Of a DNA stretch of 64,000 nucleotides, positions 1-10,549 are shown in pieces. The notes beneath the pieces were generated by a model. The model had not been told where the DNA came from, made no database searches, and worked only from the letters and a program-made list of their open reading frames with translations. A program made the position numbers and the translations under genes. Within the stretch, counting starts at the first letter, position 1; every line of letters begins with the position of its first letter. Origin of the DNA: Haematobia irritans (Eukaryota; Arthropoda; Insecta; Diptera; Muscidae); contig NC_134397.1 of assembly GCF_050003625.1 (NCBI RefSeq), positions 226,362,537-226,426,536 of the forward strand, read 5' to 3'.

Positions 1-780
1 TAAAAATTTCAATTTTTTCAGGATTTGGATGGAATTTTCGATTTTTTGGGGGTAGTCATGAATTAAGCTCCTTTTCGCTCTAGGACGCATAGTTTAGGAG
101 ATATGAGCAAAACAAGTTTTTCATATAAAAATTTTAATTTTTTCAGGATTTGGTTGGAATTTTCGATTTTTTGGGGGTGGTCATGAATTAACCTCCATTT
201 CGCTCTAGGACGCATAGTTTAGGAGATATGAGCAAAACAAGTTTTTCATATCAAAATTTAAATTTTTTTCAAGATTTGGATGGAATTTTCGATTTTTTGG
301 GGGTGGTCATGAATTAAGCTCCTTTTCGCTCTAGGACGCATAGTTTAGGAGATATGAGCAAAACAAGTTTTTCATATAAAAATTTCAATTTTTTCAGGAT
401 TTGCAAGTTTTTCATATAAAAATTTCAATTTTTTCAGGATTTGGATGGAATTTTCGATTTTTTGGGGGTGGTCATGAATTAAGCTCCTTTTCGCTGTAGG
501 ACGCATAGTTTAGGAGATATGAGCAAAACAAGTTTTTCATATAAAAATTTCAATTTTTTCAGGATTTGGATGGAATTTTCGATTTTTTGGGGGTGGTCAT
601 GAATTGAGCTCCTTTTCGCTCTAGGACGCATAGTTTAGGAGATATGAGCAAAAGAAGTTTTTCATATAAAAACTTAAATTTTTTCAGGATTTGGTTGGAA
701 TTTTCAACTTTTTGGGGGTGGTCATGAATTAAGCTCCTTTTCGCTCTAGGACGCATAGTTTAGGAGATATGAGCAAAACA
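1..780 (+). repeat. Left domain, first copy of the 5826-bp-spaced block
   Basis: About six monomers with unusual variants: AACCTCCATTTCGC instead of AAGCTCC at 190, CATATCAAAATTTAAAT near 246, a 40-bp partial-monomer duplication at 404, and AAAAACTTAAA with TTTTCAACTTTTT near 670-710. The same variants in the same order reappear exactly 5826 bases downstream (190 to 6016; 404 to 6230), so this is the left part of a segmental duplication. No gene is present. Confidence 0.9.
404..443 (+). repeat. 40-bp partial-monomer tandem duplication
   Basis: After GGATTTG the sequence jumps back to CAAGTTTTTCATATAAAAA and repeats 40 bases up to GGATTTG before continuing with GATGG. This makes one monomer 40 bases too long. 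The same duplication occurs at 6230-6269 and, with one C missing, at 4067-4105. It is therefore an inherited landmark, not three separate events. Confidence 0.93.
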
Positions 781-3700
781 AGTTTTTCATATAAAAACTT
801 AAATTTGTTCAGGACTTGGTTGGAATTTTCAACTTTTTGGGGGTGGTCATGAATTAAGCTCCTTTTCGCTGTAGGACGCATAGTTTAGGAGATATGAGCA
901 AAACAAGTTTTTCATATAAAAATTTCAATTTTTTCAGGATTTGGATGGAATTTTCGATTTTTTGGGGGTGGTCATGAATTAAGCTCCTTTTCGCTGTAGG
1001 ACGCATAGTTTAGGAGATATGAGCAAAACAAGTTTTTCATATAAAAATTTCAATTTTTTCAGGATTTGGATGGAATTTTCGATTTTTTGGGGGTGGTCTT
1101 GAATTAAGCTCCTTTTCGCTCTAGGACGCATAGTTTAGGAGATATGAGCAAAACAAGTTTATCATATAAAAATTTCAATTTTTTCAGGATTTGGATGGAA
1201 TTTTCGATTTTTTGGGGGGTGGTCATGAATTAAGCTCCTTTTCGCTCTAGGACGCATAGTTTAGGAGATATGAGCAAAACAAGTTTTTCATATAAAAATT
1301 TAAATTTTTTCAGGATTTGGATGGAATTTTCGATTTTTTGGGGGTGGTCATGAATTAAGCTCCTTTTCGCTCTAGGACGCATAGTTTTGGAGATATGAGC
1401 AAAACAAGTTTTTCATATAAAAATTTCAATTTTTTCAGGATTTGGTTGGAATTTTCGATTTTTTGGGGGTGGTCATGAATTAAGCTCCTTTTCGCTGTAG
1501 GACGCATAGTTTAGGAGATATGAGCAAAACAAGTTTTTCATATAAAAATTTCAATTTTTTCAGGATTTGGATGGAATTTTCGATTTTTGGGGGTGGTCAT
1601 GAATTGAGCTCCTTTTCGCTGTAGGACGCATAGTTTAGGAGATATGAGCAAAACAAGTTTTTCATATAAAAATTTCAATTTTTTCAGGATTTGGATGGAA
1701 TTTTCGATTTTTTGGGGGTGGTCATGAATTAAGCTCCTTTTCGCTCTAGGACGCATAGTTTAGGAGATATGAGCAAAACAAGTTTTTCATATAAAAATTT
1801 CAATTTTTTTAGGATTTGGATGGAATTTTCAACTTTTTGGGGGTGGTCATGAATTAAGCTCCTTTTCGCTCTAGGACGCATAGTTTAGGAGATATGAGCA
1901 AAACAAGTTTTTCATATAAAAACTTAAATTTGTTCAGGACTTGGTTGGAATTTTCAACTTTTTGGGGGTGGTCATGAATTAAGCTCCTTTTCGCTGTAGG
2001 ACGCATAGTTTAGGAGATATGAGCAAAACAAGTTTTTCATATAAAAATTTCAATTTTTTCAGGATTTGGATGGAATTTTCGATTTTTTGGGGGTGGTCAT
2101 GAATTAAGCTCCTTTTCGCTGTAGGACGCATAGTTTAGGAGATATGAGCAAAACAAGTTTTTCATATAAAAATTTCAATTTTTTCAGGATTTGGATGGAA
2201 TTTTCGATTTTTTGGGGGTGGTCTTGAATTAAGCTCCTTTTCGCTCTAGGACGCATAGTTTAGGAGATATGAGCAAAACAAGTTTTTCATATAAAAATTT
2301 AAATTTTTTCAGGATTTGGATGGAATTTTCGATTTTTTGGGGGTGGTCATGAATTAAGCTCCTTTTCGCTCTAGGACGCATAGTTTAGGAGATATGAGCA
2401 AAACAAGTTTTTCATATAAAAATTTCAATTTTTTCAGGATTTGGATGGAATTTTCGATTTTTTGGGGGTGGTCATGAATTAAGCTCCTTTTCGCTCTAGG
2501 ACGCATAGTTTTGGAGATATGAGCAAAACAAGTTTTTCATATAAAAATTTCAATTTTTTCAGGATTTGGTTGGAATTTTCGATTTTTTGGGGGTGGTCAT
2601 GAATTAAGCTCCTTTTCGCTGTAGGACGCATAGTTTAGGAGATATGAGCAAAACAAGTTTTTCATATAAAAATTTCAATTTTTTCAGGATTTGGATGGAA
2701 TTTTCGATTTTTGGGGGTGGTCATGAATTGAGCTCCTTTTCGCTGTAGGACGCATAGTTTAGGAGATATGAGCAAAACAAGTTTTTCATATAAAAATTTC
2801 AATTTTTTCAGGATTTGGATGGAATTTTCGATTTTTTGGGGGTGGTCATGAATTAAGCTCCTTTTCGCTCTAGGACGCATAGTTAAGAGATATGAGCAAA
2901 ACAAGTTTTTCATATAAAAATTTCAATTTTTTTAGGATTTGGATGGAATTTTCAACTTTTTGGGGGTGGTCATGAATTAAGCTCCTTTTCGCTCTAGGAC
3001 GCATAGTTTAGGAGATATGAGCAAAACAAGTTTTTCATATAAAAACTTAAATTTGTTCAGGACTTGGTTGGAATTTTCAACTTTTTGGGGGTGGTCATGA
3101 ATTAAGCTCCTTTTCGCTGTAGGACGCATAGTTTAGGAGATATGAGCAAAACAAGTTTTTCATATAAAAATTTCAATTTTTTCAGGATTTGGATGGAATT
3201 TTCGATTTTTTGGGGGTGGTCATGAATTAAGCTCCTTTTCGCTGTAGGACGCATAGTTTAGGAGATATGAGCAAAACAAGTTTTTCATATAAAAATTTCA
3301 ATTTTTTCAGGATTTGGATGGAATTTTCGATTTTTTGGGGGTGGTCTTGAATTAAGCTCCTTTTCGCTCTAGGGCGCATAGTTTAGGAGATATGAGCAAA
3401 ACAAGTTTATCATATAAAAATTTCAATTTTTTCAGGATTTGGATGGAATTTTCGATTTTTTGGGGGGTGGTCATGAATTAAGCTCCTTTTCGCTCTAGGA
3501 CGCATAGTTTAGGAGATATGAGCAAAACAAGTTTTTCATATAAAAATTTCAATTTTTTCAGGATTTGGATGGAATTTTCGATTTTTTGGGGGTGGTCATG
3601 AATTAAGCTCCTTTTCGCTCTAGGACGCATAGTTTTGGAGATATGAGCAAAACAAGTTTTTCATATAAAAATTTCAATTTTTTCAGGATTTGGTTGGAAT

Positions 3701-4060
3701 TTTCGATTTTTTGGGGGTGGTCATGAATTAAGCTCCTTTTCGCTGTAGGACGCATAGTTTAGGAGATATGAGCAAAACAAGTTTTTCATATAAAAATTTC
3801 AATTTTTTCAGGATTTGGATGGAATTTTCGATTTTTGGGGGTGGTCATGAATTGAGCTCCTTTTCGCTGTAGGACGCATAGTTTAGGAGATATGAGCAAA
3901 ACAAGTTTTTCATATAAAAATTTCAATTTTTTCAGGATTTGGATGGAATTTTCGATTTTTTGGGGGTGGTCATGAATTAAGCTCCTTTTCGCTCTAGGAC
4001 GCATAGTTTAGGAGATATGAGCAAAACAAGTTTTTCATATAAAAATTTCAATTTTTTCAG
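780..4060 (+). repeat. Higher-order repeat: 9-mer, about 1124 bp, three tandem copies
   Basis: Marker monomers recur in the same order three times: AAAAACTTAAATTTGTTC with GGACTTGG (796, 1921, 3044), then GGTCTTGAATT, then CATAGTTTTGGAG, then GATTTTTGGGGG (short T run) with GAATTGAGC. The markers are 1123-1125 bases apart, which is nine monomers minus one base. Copies one and three share TTTATCATATAAAA and a six-G run that copy two lacks. Copy two has AGTTAAGAG, a 2-base deletion near 2884. These differences show partial exchange after duplication. Confidence 0.93.
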
Positions 4061-4066
4061 GATTTG

Positions 4067-4930
4067 CAAGTTTTTATATAAAAATTTCAATTTTTTCAGG
4101 ATTTGGATGGAATTTTCGATTTTTTGGGGGTGGTCATGAATTGAGCTCCTTTTCGCTGTAGGACGCATAGTTTAGGAGATATGAGCAAAACAAGTTTTTC
4201 ATATAAAAATTTCAATTTTTTCAGGATTTGGATGGAATTTTCGATTTTTTGGGGGTGGTCATGAATTGAGCTCCTTTTCGCTCTAGGACGCATAGTTTAG
4301 GAGATATGAGCAAAAGAAGTTTTTCATATAAAAACTTAAATTTTTTCAGGATTTGGTTGGAATTTTCAACTTTTTGGGGGTGGTCATGAATTAAGCTCCT
4401 TTTCGCTCTAGGACGCATAGTTTAGGAGATATGAGCAAAACAAGTTTTTCATATAAAAACTTAAATTTGTTCAGGACTTGGTTGGAATTTTCAACTTTTT
4501 GGGGGTGGTCATGAATTAAGCTCCTTTTCGCTGTAGGACGCATAGTTTAGGAGATATGAGCAAAACAAGTTTTTCATATAAAAATTTCAATTTTTTCAGG
4601 ATTTGGATGGAATTTTCGATTTTTTGGGGGTGGTCATGAATTAAGCTCCTTTTCGCTTTAGGACGCATAGTTTAGGAGATATGAGCAAAACAAGTTTTTC
4701 ATATAAAAATTTCAATTTTTTCAGGATTTGGATGGAATTTTCGATTTTTTGGGGGTGGTCATGAATTAAGCTCCTTTTCGCTGTAGGACGCATAGTTTAG
4801 GAGATATGAGCAAAACAAGTTTTTCATATAAAAATTTCAATTTTTTCAGGATTTGGATGGAATTTTCGGTTTTTTGGGGGTGGTCTTGAATTAAGCTCCT
4901 TTTCGCTCTAGGACGCATAGTTTAGGAGAT
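4067..4930 (+). repeat. Third copy of the left marker block (partial)
   Basis: Starting with the short-monomer duplication at 4067 (here 39 bases), this stretch repeats the order seen at 404-1260 with an offset of about 3662: GAATTGAGC, then AAAAGAAG with AAAAACTTAAA, then TTTGTTCAGGACTTGG at 4458, then GGTCTTGAATT near 4884. It belongs to the same lineage as the blocks at 404 and 6230. No non-satellite sequence is present. Confidence 0.85.
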
Positions 4931-5600
4931 ATGAGCAAAACAAGTTTTTCATATAAAAATTTCAATTTTTTCAGGATTTGGATGGAATTTTCGATTTTTT
5001 GGGGGTGGTCATGAATTAAGCTCCTTTTCGCTCTAGGACGCATAGTTTAGGAGATATGAGCAACACAAGTTTTTCATATAAAAATTTCAATTTTTTCAGG
5101 AATTGGTTGAAATTTTCAACTTTTTGGGGGTGGCATGAATTAAGCTCCTTTTCGCTGTAGGACGCATAGTTTAGGAGATATGAGCAAAACAAGTTTTTCA
5201 TATAAAAATTTCAATTTTTTCAGGATTTGGTTGGAATTTTCGATTTTTTGGGGGTGGTCATGAATTAACCTCCATTTCGCTCTAGGACGCATAGTTTAGG
5301 AGATATGAGCAAAACAAGTTTTTCATATAAAAATTTCAATTTTTTCAGGATTTGGTTGGAATTTTCGATTTTTTGGGGGTGGTCATGAATTAAGCTCCTT
5401 TTCGCTCTAGGACGCATAGTTTAGGAGATATGAGCAACACAAGTTTTTCATATAAAAATTTCAATTTTTTCAGGAATTGGTTGAAATTTTCAACTTTTTG
5501 GGGGTGGCATGAATTAAGCTCCTTTTCGCTGTAGGACGCATAGTTTAGGAGATATGAGCAAAACAAGTTTTTCATATAAAAATTTCAATTTTTTTAGGAT
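4930..5600 (+). repeat. 3-mer higher-order repeat, 374 bp, two copies
   Basis: The marker GAGCAACACAAG occurs at about 5057 and 5431, exactly 374 bases apart (three monomers minus one base). Each copy also has AGGAATTGGTTGAAATTTTC and a 2-base deletion giving GGTGGCATGAATT. Between them lies the AACCTCCATTTCGC monomer also found at 190 and 6016. A related GGTGGCATG monomer at about 8170 lacks the other changes. Confidence 0.92.
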
Positions 5601-5826
5601 TTGGATGGAATTTTCGATTTTTTGGGGGTGGTCATGAATTAAGCTCCTTTTCGCTCTAGGACGCATAGTTTAGGAGATATAAGCAAAACAAGTTTTTCAT
5701 ATAAAAATTTCAATTTTTTCAAGATGTGGATGGAATTTTCGATTTTTTGGGGGTGGTCATGAATTAAGCTCCTTTTCGCTCTAAGACACATAGTTTAGGA
5801 GATATGAGCAAAACAAGTTTTTCATA
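5600..5826 (+). repeat. Linker monomers upstream of the duplicated block
   Basis: About two monomers carrying GATATAAGC, CAAGATGTGG and CTAAGACACATAG. These are the variants of the R and S monomers of the 10.5-47 kb cassette, here without the P and Q monomers. This suggests that the R-S pair existed before the cassette was amplified. Confidence 0.7.
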
Positions 5827-7240
5827 TAAAAATTTCAATTTTTTCAGGATTTGGATGGAATTTTCGATTTTTTGGGGGTAGTCATGAATTAAGCTCCTTT
5901 TCGCTCTAGGACGCATAGTTTAGGAGATATGAGCAAAACAAGTTTTTCATATAAAAATTTCAATTTTTTCAGGATTTGGTTGGAATTTTCGATTTTTTGG
6001 GGGTGGTCATGAATTAACCTCCATTTCGCTCTAGGACGCATAGTTTAGGAGATATGAGCAAAACAAGTTTTTCATATCAAAATTTAAATTTTTTTCAAGA
6101 TTTGGATGGAATTTTCGATTTTTTGGGGGTGGTCATGAATTAAGCTCCTTTTCGCTCTAGGACGCATAGTTTAGGAGATATGAGCAAAACAAGTTTTTCA
6201 TATAAAAATTTCAATTTTTTCAGGATTTGCAAGTTTTTCATATAAAAATTTCAATTTTTTCAGGATTTGGATGGAATTTTCGATTTTTTGGGGGTGGTCA
6301 TGAATTAAGCTCCTTTTCGCTGTAGGACGCATAGTTTAGGAGATATGAGCAAAACAAGTTTTTCATATAAAAATTTCAATTTTTTCAGGATTTGGATGGA
6401 ATTTTCGATTTTTTGGGGGTGGTCATGAATTGAGCTCCTTTTCGCTCTAGGACGCATAGTTTAGGAGATATGAGCAAAAGAAGTTTTTCATATAAAAACT
6501 TAAATTTTTTCAGGATTTGGTTGGAATTTTCAACTTTTTGGGGGTGGTCATGAATTAAGCTCCTTTTCGCTCTAGGACGCATAGTTTAGGAGATATGAGC
6601 AAAACAAGTTTTTCATATAAAAACTTAAATTTGTTCAGGACTTGGTTGGAAGTTTCAACTTTTTGGGGGTGGTCATGAATTAAGCTCCTTTTCGCTGTAG
6701 GGCGCATAGTTTAGGAGATATGAGCAAAACAAGTTTTTCATATAAAAATTTCAATTTTTTCAGGATTTGGATGGAATTTTCGATTTTTTGGGGGTGGTCA
6801 TGAATTAAGCTCCTTTTCGCTGTAGGACGCATAGTTTAGGAGATATGAGCAAAACAAGTTTTTCATATAAAAATTTCAATTTTTTCAGGATTTGGATGGA
6901 ATTTTCGATTTTTTGGGGGTGGTCTTGAATTAAGCTCCTTTTCGCTCTAGGACGCATAGTTTAGGAGATATGAGCAAAACAAGTTTTTTCATATAAAAAT
7001 TTCAATTTTTTCAGGATTTGGATGGAATTTTCGATTTTTTGGGGGGTGGTCATGAATTAAGCTCCTTTTCGCTCTAGGACGCATAGTTTAGGAGATATGA
7101 GCAAAACAAGTTTTTCATATAAAAATTTAAATTTTTTCAGGATTTGGATGGAATTTTCGATTTTTTGGGGGTGGTCATGAATTAAGCTCCTTTTCGCTCT
7201 AGGACGCATAGTTTTGGAGATATGAGCAAAACAAGTTTTT
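5827..7240 (+). repeat. Second copy of the 1.4-kb left block (offset 5826)
   Basis: Marker by marker this repeats 1-1410: AACCTCCATT at 6016, CATATCAAAATTTAAAT near 6073, the 40-bp duplication at 6230, GAATTGAGC, AAAAGAAG, TTTGTTCAGGACTTGG at 6622, GGTCTTGAATT and the six-G run near 7042. It has private changes, including GGAAGTTTCAACT near 6650, AGGGCGCATAG near 6708 and an extra T in AAGTTTTTTCAT near 6983. The offset stays at 5826 across most of the block. Confidence 0.92.
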
Positions 7241-8650
7241 CATATAAAAATTTCAATTTTTTCAGGATTTGGTTGGAATTTTCGATTTTTTGGGGGTGGT
7301 CATGAATTAAGCTCCTTTTCGCTCTAGGACGCATAGTTTAGGAGATATGAGCAAAACAAGTTTTTCATATAAAAATTTCAATTGTTTCAGGATTTGGATG
7401 GAATTTTCGATTTTTTGGGGGTGGTCATGAATTAAGCTCCTTTTCGCTCTAGGACGCATAGTTTAGGAGATATGAGCAAAACAAGTTTTTCATATAAAAA
7501 TTTCAATTGTTTCAGGATTTGGATGGAATTTTCGATTTTTTGGGGGTGGTCATGAATTAAGCTCCTTTTCGCTCTAGGACGCATAGTTTAGGAGATATGA
7601 GCAAAACAAGTTTTTCATATATGGATTTTAATTTTTTCAGGATTTGGATGGAATTTTCGATTTTTGGGGGTGGTCATGAATTAAGCTCCTTTTCGCTGTA
7701 GGACGCATAGTTTAGGAGATATGAGCAAAACAAGTTTTTCATATAAAAATTTCAATTGTTTCAGGATTTGGATGGAATTTTCGATTTTTTGGGGGTGGTC
7801 ATGAATTAAGCTCCTTTTCGCTCTAGGACGCATAGTTTAGGAGATATGAGCAAAACAAGTTTTTCATATATGGATTTTAATTTTTTCAGGATTTGGATGG
7901 AATTTTCGATTTTTGGGGGTGGTCATGAATTAAGCTCCTTTTCGCTGTAGGACGCATAGTTTAGGAGATATGAGCAAAACAAGTTTTTCATATAAAAATT
8001 TCAATTTTTTCAGGATTTGGTTGGAATTTTCGATTTTTTGGGGGTGGTCATGAATTAAGCTCCTTTTCGCTCTAGGACGCATAGTTTAGGAGATATGAGC
8101 AAAACAAGTTTTTCATATAAAAATTTCAATTTTTTCAGGAATTGGTTGGAATTTTCAACTTTTTGGGGGTGGCATGAATTAAGCTCCTTTTCGCTGTAGG
8201 ACGCATAGTTTAGGAGATATGAGCAAAACAAGTTTTTCATATAAAAATTTCAATTTTTTCAGGATTTGGATGGAATTTTCGATTTTTTGGGGGTGGTCAT
8301 GAATTAAGCACCTTTTCGCTCTAGGGCGCATAGTTTAGGAGATATGAGCAAAACAAGTTTTTCATATAAAAATTTAAATTTTTTCAGGATTTGGTTGGAA
8401 TTTTCGATTTTTTGGGGGTGGTCATGAATTAAGCTCCTTTTCGCTCTAGGACGCATAGTTTAGGAGATATGAGCAAAACAAGTTTTTCATATAAAAATTT
8501 AAATTTTTTCAGGATTTGGATGGAATTTTCGTTTTTTTTGGGGGTGGTCATGAATTAAGCTCCTTTTCGCTCTAGGACGCATAGTTTAGGAGATATGAGC
8601 AAAACAAGTTTTTCATATAAAAATTTCAATTTTTTCAGGATTTGGATGGA
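7240..8650 (+). repeat. Mixed monomers with a 249-bp 2-mer duplication
   Basis: Several monomers here have CAATTGTTTCAGG (CAATTG is private to this stretch). The monomer with CATATATGGATTTTAATT is present twice (7616 and 7865, 249 bases apart), each paired with a CAATTG monomer and a short GATTTTTGGGGG run. Downstream are a GGTGGCATG monomer (about 8170), an AAGCACCTTTTCGC monomer with AGGGCGC (about 8308) and a TTTTCGTTTTTTTTGG monomer (about 8530). Confidence 0.85.
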
Positions 8651-8990
8651 ATTTTCGATTTTTTGGGGGTGGTCATGAATTAAGCTCCTTTTCGCTCTAG
8701 GACGCATAGTTTAGGAGATATGAGCAAAACAAGTTTTTCATATAAAAATTTCAATTTTTTCAGGATTTGGATGGAATTTTCGATTTTTTGGGGGTGGTCA
8801 TGAATTAAGCTCCTTTTCGCTGTAGGACGCATAGTTTAGGAGATATGAGCAAAACAAGTTTTTCATATAAAGATTTCAATTTTTTCAGGATTTGGATGGA
8901 ATTTTCGATTTTTTGGGGGTGGTCATGAATTAAGCTCCTTTTCGCTGTAGGACGCATAGTTTAGGAGATATGAGCAAAACAAGTTTTTCA

Positions 8991-8999
8991 TATAAAAAT
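8991..8999 (+). promoter_or_regulatory. TATA-like TATAAAAAT in every monomer (candidate only)
   Basis: The string TATAAAAAT at monomer positions 42-50 resembles the eukaryotic TATA box and occurs in nearly all copies. There is no recognisable initiator or downstream gene, and AT-rich satellites give such matches easily. Satellite transcription is known in many animals, but this sequence alone does not show it here. Confidence 0.15.
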
Positions 9000-9009
9000 T
9001 TCAATTTTT
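8994..9009. repeat. Inverted repeat AAAAATT-TC-AATTTTT inside the monomer
   Basis: Seven-base arms AAAAATT and AATTTTT are separated by TC (monomer positions 45-60). The dyad is conserved in most copies. Where C at monomer position 53 is A (for example 1294-1309), the element becomes the perfect 16-bp palindrome AAAAATTTAAATTTTT. It could be a protein-binding dyad or a by-product of AT-richness; I cannot decide from sequence. Confidence 0.75.
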
Positions 9010-10549
9010 TCAGGATTTGGATGGAATTTTCGATTTTTTGGGGGTGGTCATGAATTAAGCTCCTTTTCGCTGTAGGACGCATAGTTTAGGAGATATGAGC
9101 AAAACAAGTTTTTCATATAAAAATTTCAATTTTTTCAGGATTTGGATGGAATTTTCGATTTTTTGGGGGTGGTCATGAATTAAGCTCCTTTTCGCTGTAG
9201 GACGCATAGTTTAGGAGATATGAGCAAAACAAGTTTTTCATATAAAAATTTCAATTTTTTCAGGATTTGGATGGAATTTTCGATTTTTTGGGGGTGGTCA
9301 TGAATTAAGCTCCTTTTCGCTGTAGGACGCATAGTTTAGGAGATATGAGCAAAACAAGTTTTTCATATAAAAATTTCAATTTTTTCAGGATTTGGATGGA
9401 ATTATCGATTTTTTGGGGGTGGTCATGAATTAAGCTCCTTTTCGCTGTAGGACGCATAGTTTAGGAGATATGAGCAAAACAAGTTTTTCATATAAAAATT
9501 TCAATTTTTTCAGGATTTGGATGGAATTTTCGATGTTTTGGGGGTGGTCATGAATTAAGCTCCTTTTCGCTGTAGGACGCATAGTTTAGGAGATATGAGC
9601 AAAACAAGTTTTTCATATAAAAATTTCAATTTTTTCAGGATTTGGATGGAATTTTCGATTTTTTGGGGGTGGTCATGAATTAAGCTCCTTTTCGCTGTAG
9701 GACGCATAGTTTAGGAGATATGAGCAAAACAAGTTTTTCATATAAAAATTTCAATTTTTTCAGGATTTGGATGGAATTATCGATTTTTTGGGGGTGGTCA
9801 TGAATTAAGCTCCTTTTCGCTGTAGGACGCATAGTTTAGGAGATATGAGCAAAACAAGGTTTTCATATAAAAATTTCAATTTTTTCAGGATTTGGATGGA
9901 ATTATCGATTTTTTGGGGGTGGTCATGAATTAAGCTCCTTTTCGTTGTAGGACGCATAGTTTAGGAGATATGAGCAAAACAAGTTTTTCATATAAAAATT
10001 TCAATTTTTTCAGGATTTGGATGGAATTTTCGATGTTTTGGGGGTGGTCATGAATTAAGCTCCTTTTCGCTGTAGGACGCATAGTTTAGGAGATATGAGC
10101 AAAACAAGTTTTTCATATAAAAATTTCAATTTTTTCAGGATTTGGATGGAATTTTCGATTTTTTGGGGGTGGTCATGAATTAAGCTCCTTTTCGCTGTAG
10201 GACGCATAGTTTAGGAGATATGAGCAAAACAAGTTTTTCATATAAAAATTTCAATTTTTTCAGGATTTGGATGGAATTTTCGATTTTTTGGGGGTGGTCA
10301 TGAATTAAGCTCCTTTTCGCTGTAGGACGCATAGTTTAGGAGATATGAGCAAACAAGTTTTTCATATAAAAATTTCAATTTTTTCAGGATTTGGATGGAA
10401 TTTTCGATTTTTTGGGGGTGGTCATGAATTAAGCTCCTTTTCGCTGTAGGACGCATAGTTTAGGAGATATGAGCAAAACAAGTTTTTCATATAAAAATTT
10501 CAATTTTTTCAGGATTTGGATGGAATTTTCGATTTTTTGGGGGTGGTCA

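Larger units (their letters stand above)
8984..9039 (+). other. Phased A/T tracts in each monomer (predicted intrinsic bend)
   Basis: In the consensus copy, T5 (35-39), A5 (45-49) and T6 (56-61) have centres about 10 and 11.5 bases apart. Further T runs follow at 78-81 and 85-90. A-tracts spaced near one helical turn are known to curve DNA, and many satellites share this property. The runs are seen directly; the bend is inferred. The same arrangement is present in nearly every monomer of the window. Confidence 0.6.
8950..9074 (+). repeat. Representative consensus monomer (125 bp)
   Basis: This copy matches the commonest base at every position I could compare. Numbering from GGACGCATAG as 1-10: TAGGAGATATGAGC lies at about 13-26, CAAGTTTTTC at 31-40, an AT-rich dyad at 45-60, CAGGATTTGGATGG at 62-75, TTTTCGATTTTTTGGGGG at 78-95, TGGTCATGAATTAAGCTCC at 96-114 and TTTTCGCTGTA at 115-125. 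It has 42 G/C of 125 (about 34% GC) and three CpG sites (in GGACGC, TTCGAT and TTCGCT). The main variable positions are the G/C in CT[G/C]TA near the end, C/A at position 53, T/A in GGATTTGG[A/T]TGG, TTTTCGATT versus TTTTCAACT, and TTTTCG versus TTATCG. Confidence 0.97.

Noticed and set aside
559..756. Short minus-strand reading frames of 61-83 codons, many beginning MRPRAKRS or MRPTAKRS, repeated about 40 times
   Set aside because: They are the satellite itself read from the ATG in the minus-strand ATGCGTCC. The 125-bp period is not a multiple of three, so each frame passes through less than two monomers and stops by chance. Single-base indels shift them freely, and substitutions do not favour third positions. 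I see no start context or splice structure.
5600..5826. Transposon or other foreign insertion at domain boundaries
   Set aside because: I read through the junctions near 5.8, 7.6, 27.5, 33.0, 50.6 and 61.1 kb. All odd sequence there can be explained by monomer pieces, deletions or small duplications; no target-site duplication or unrelated sequence is seen.
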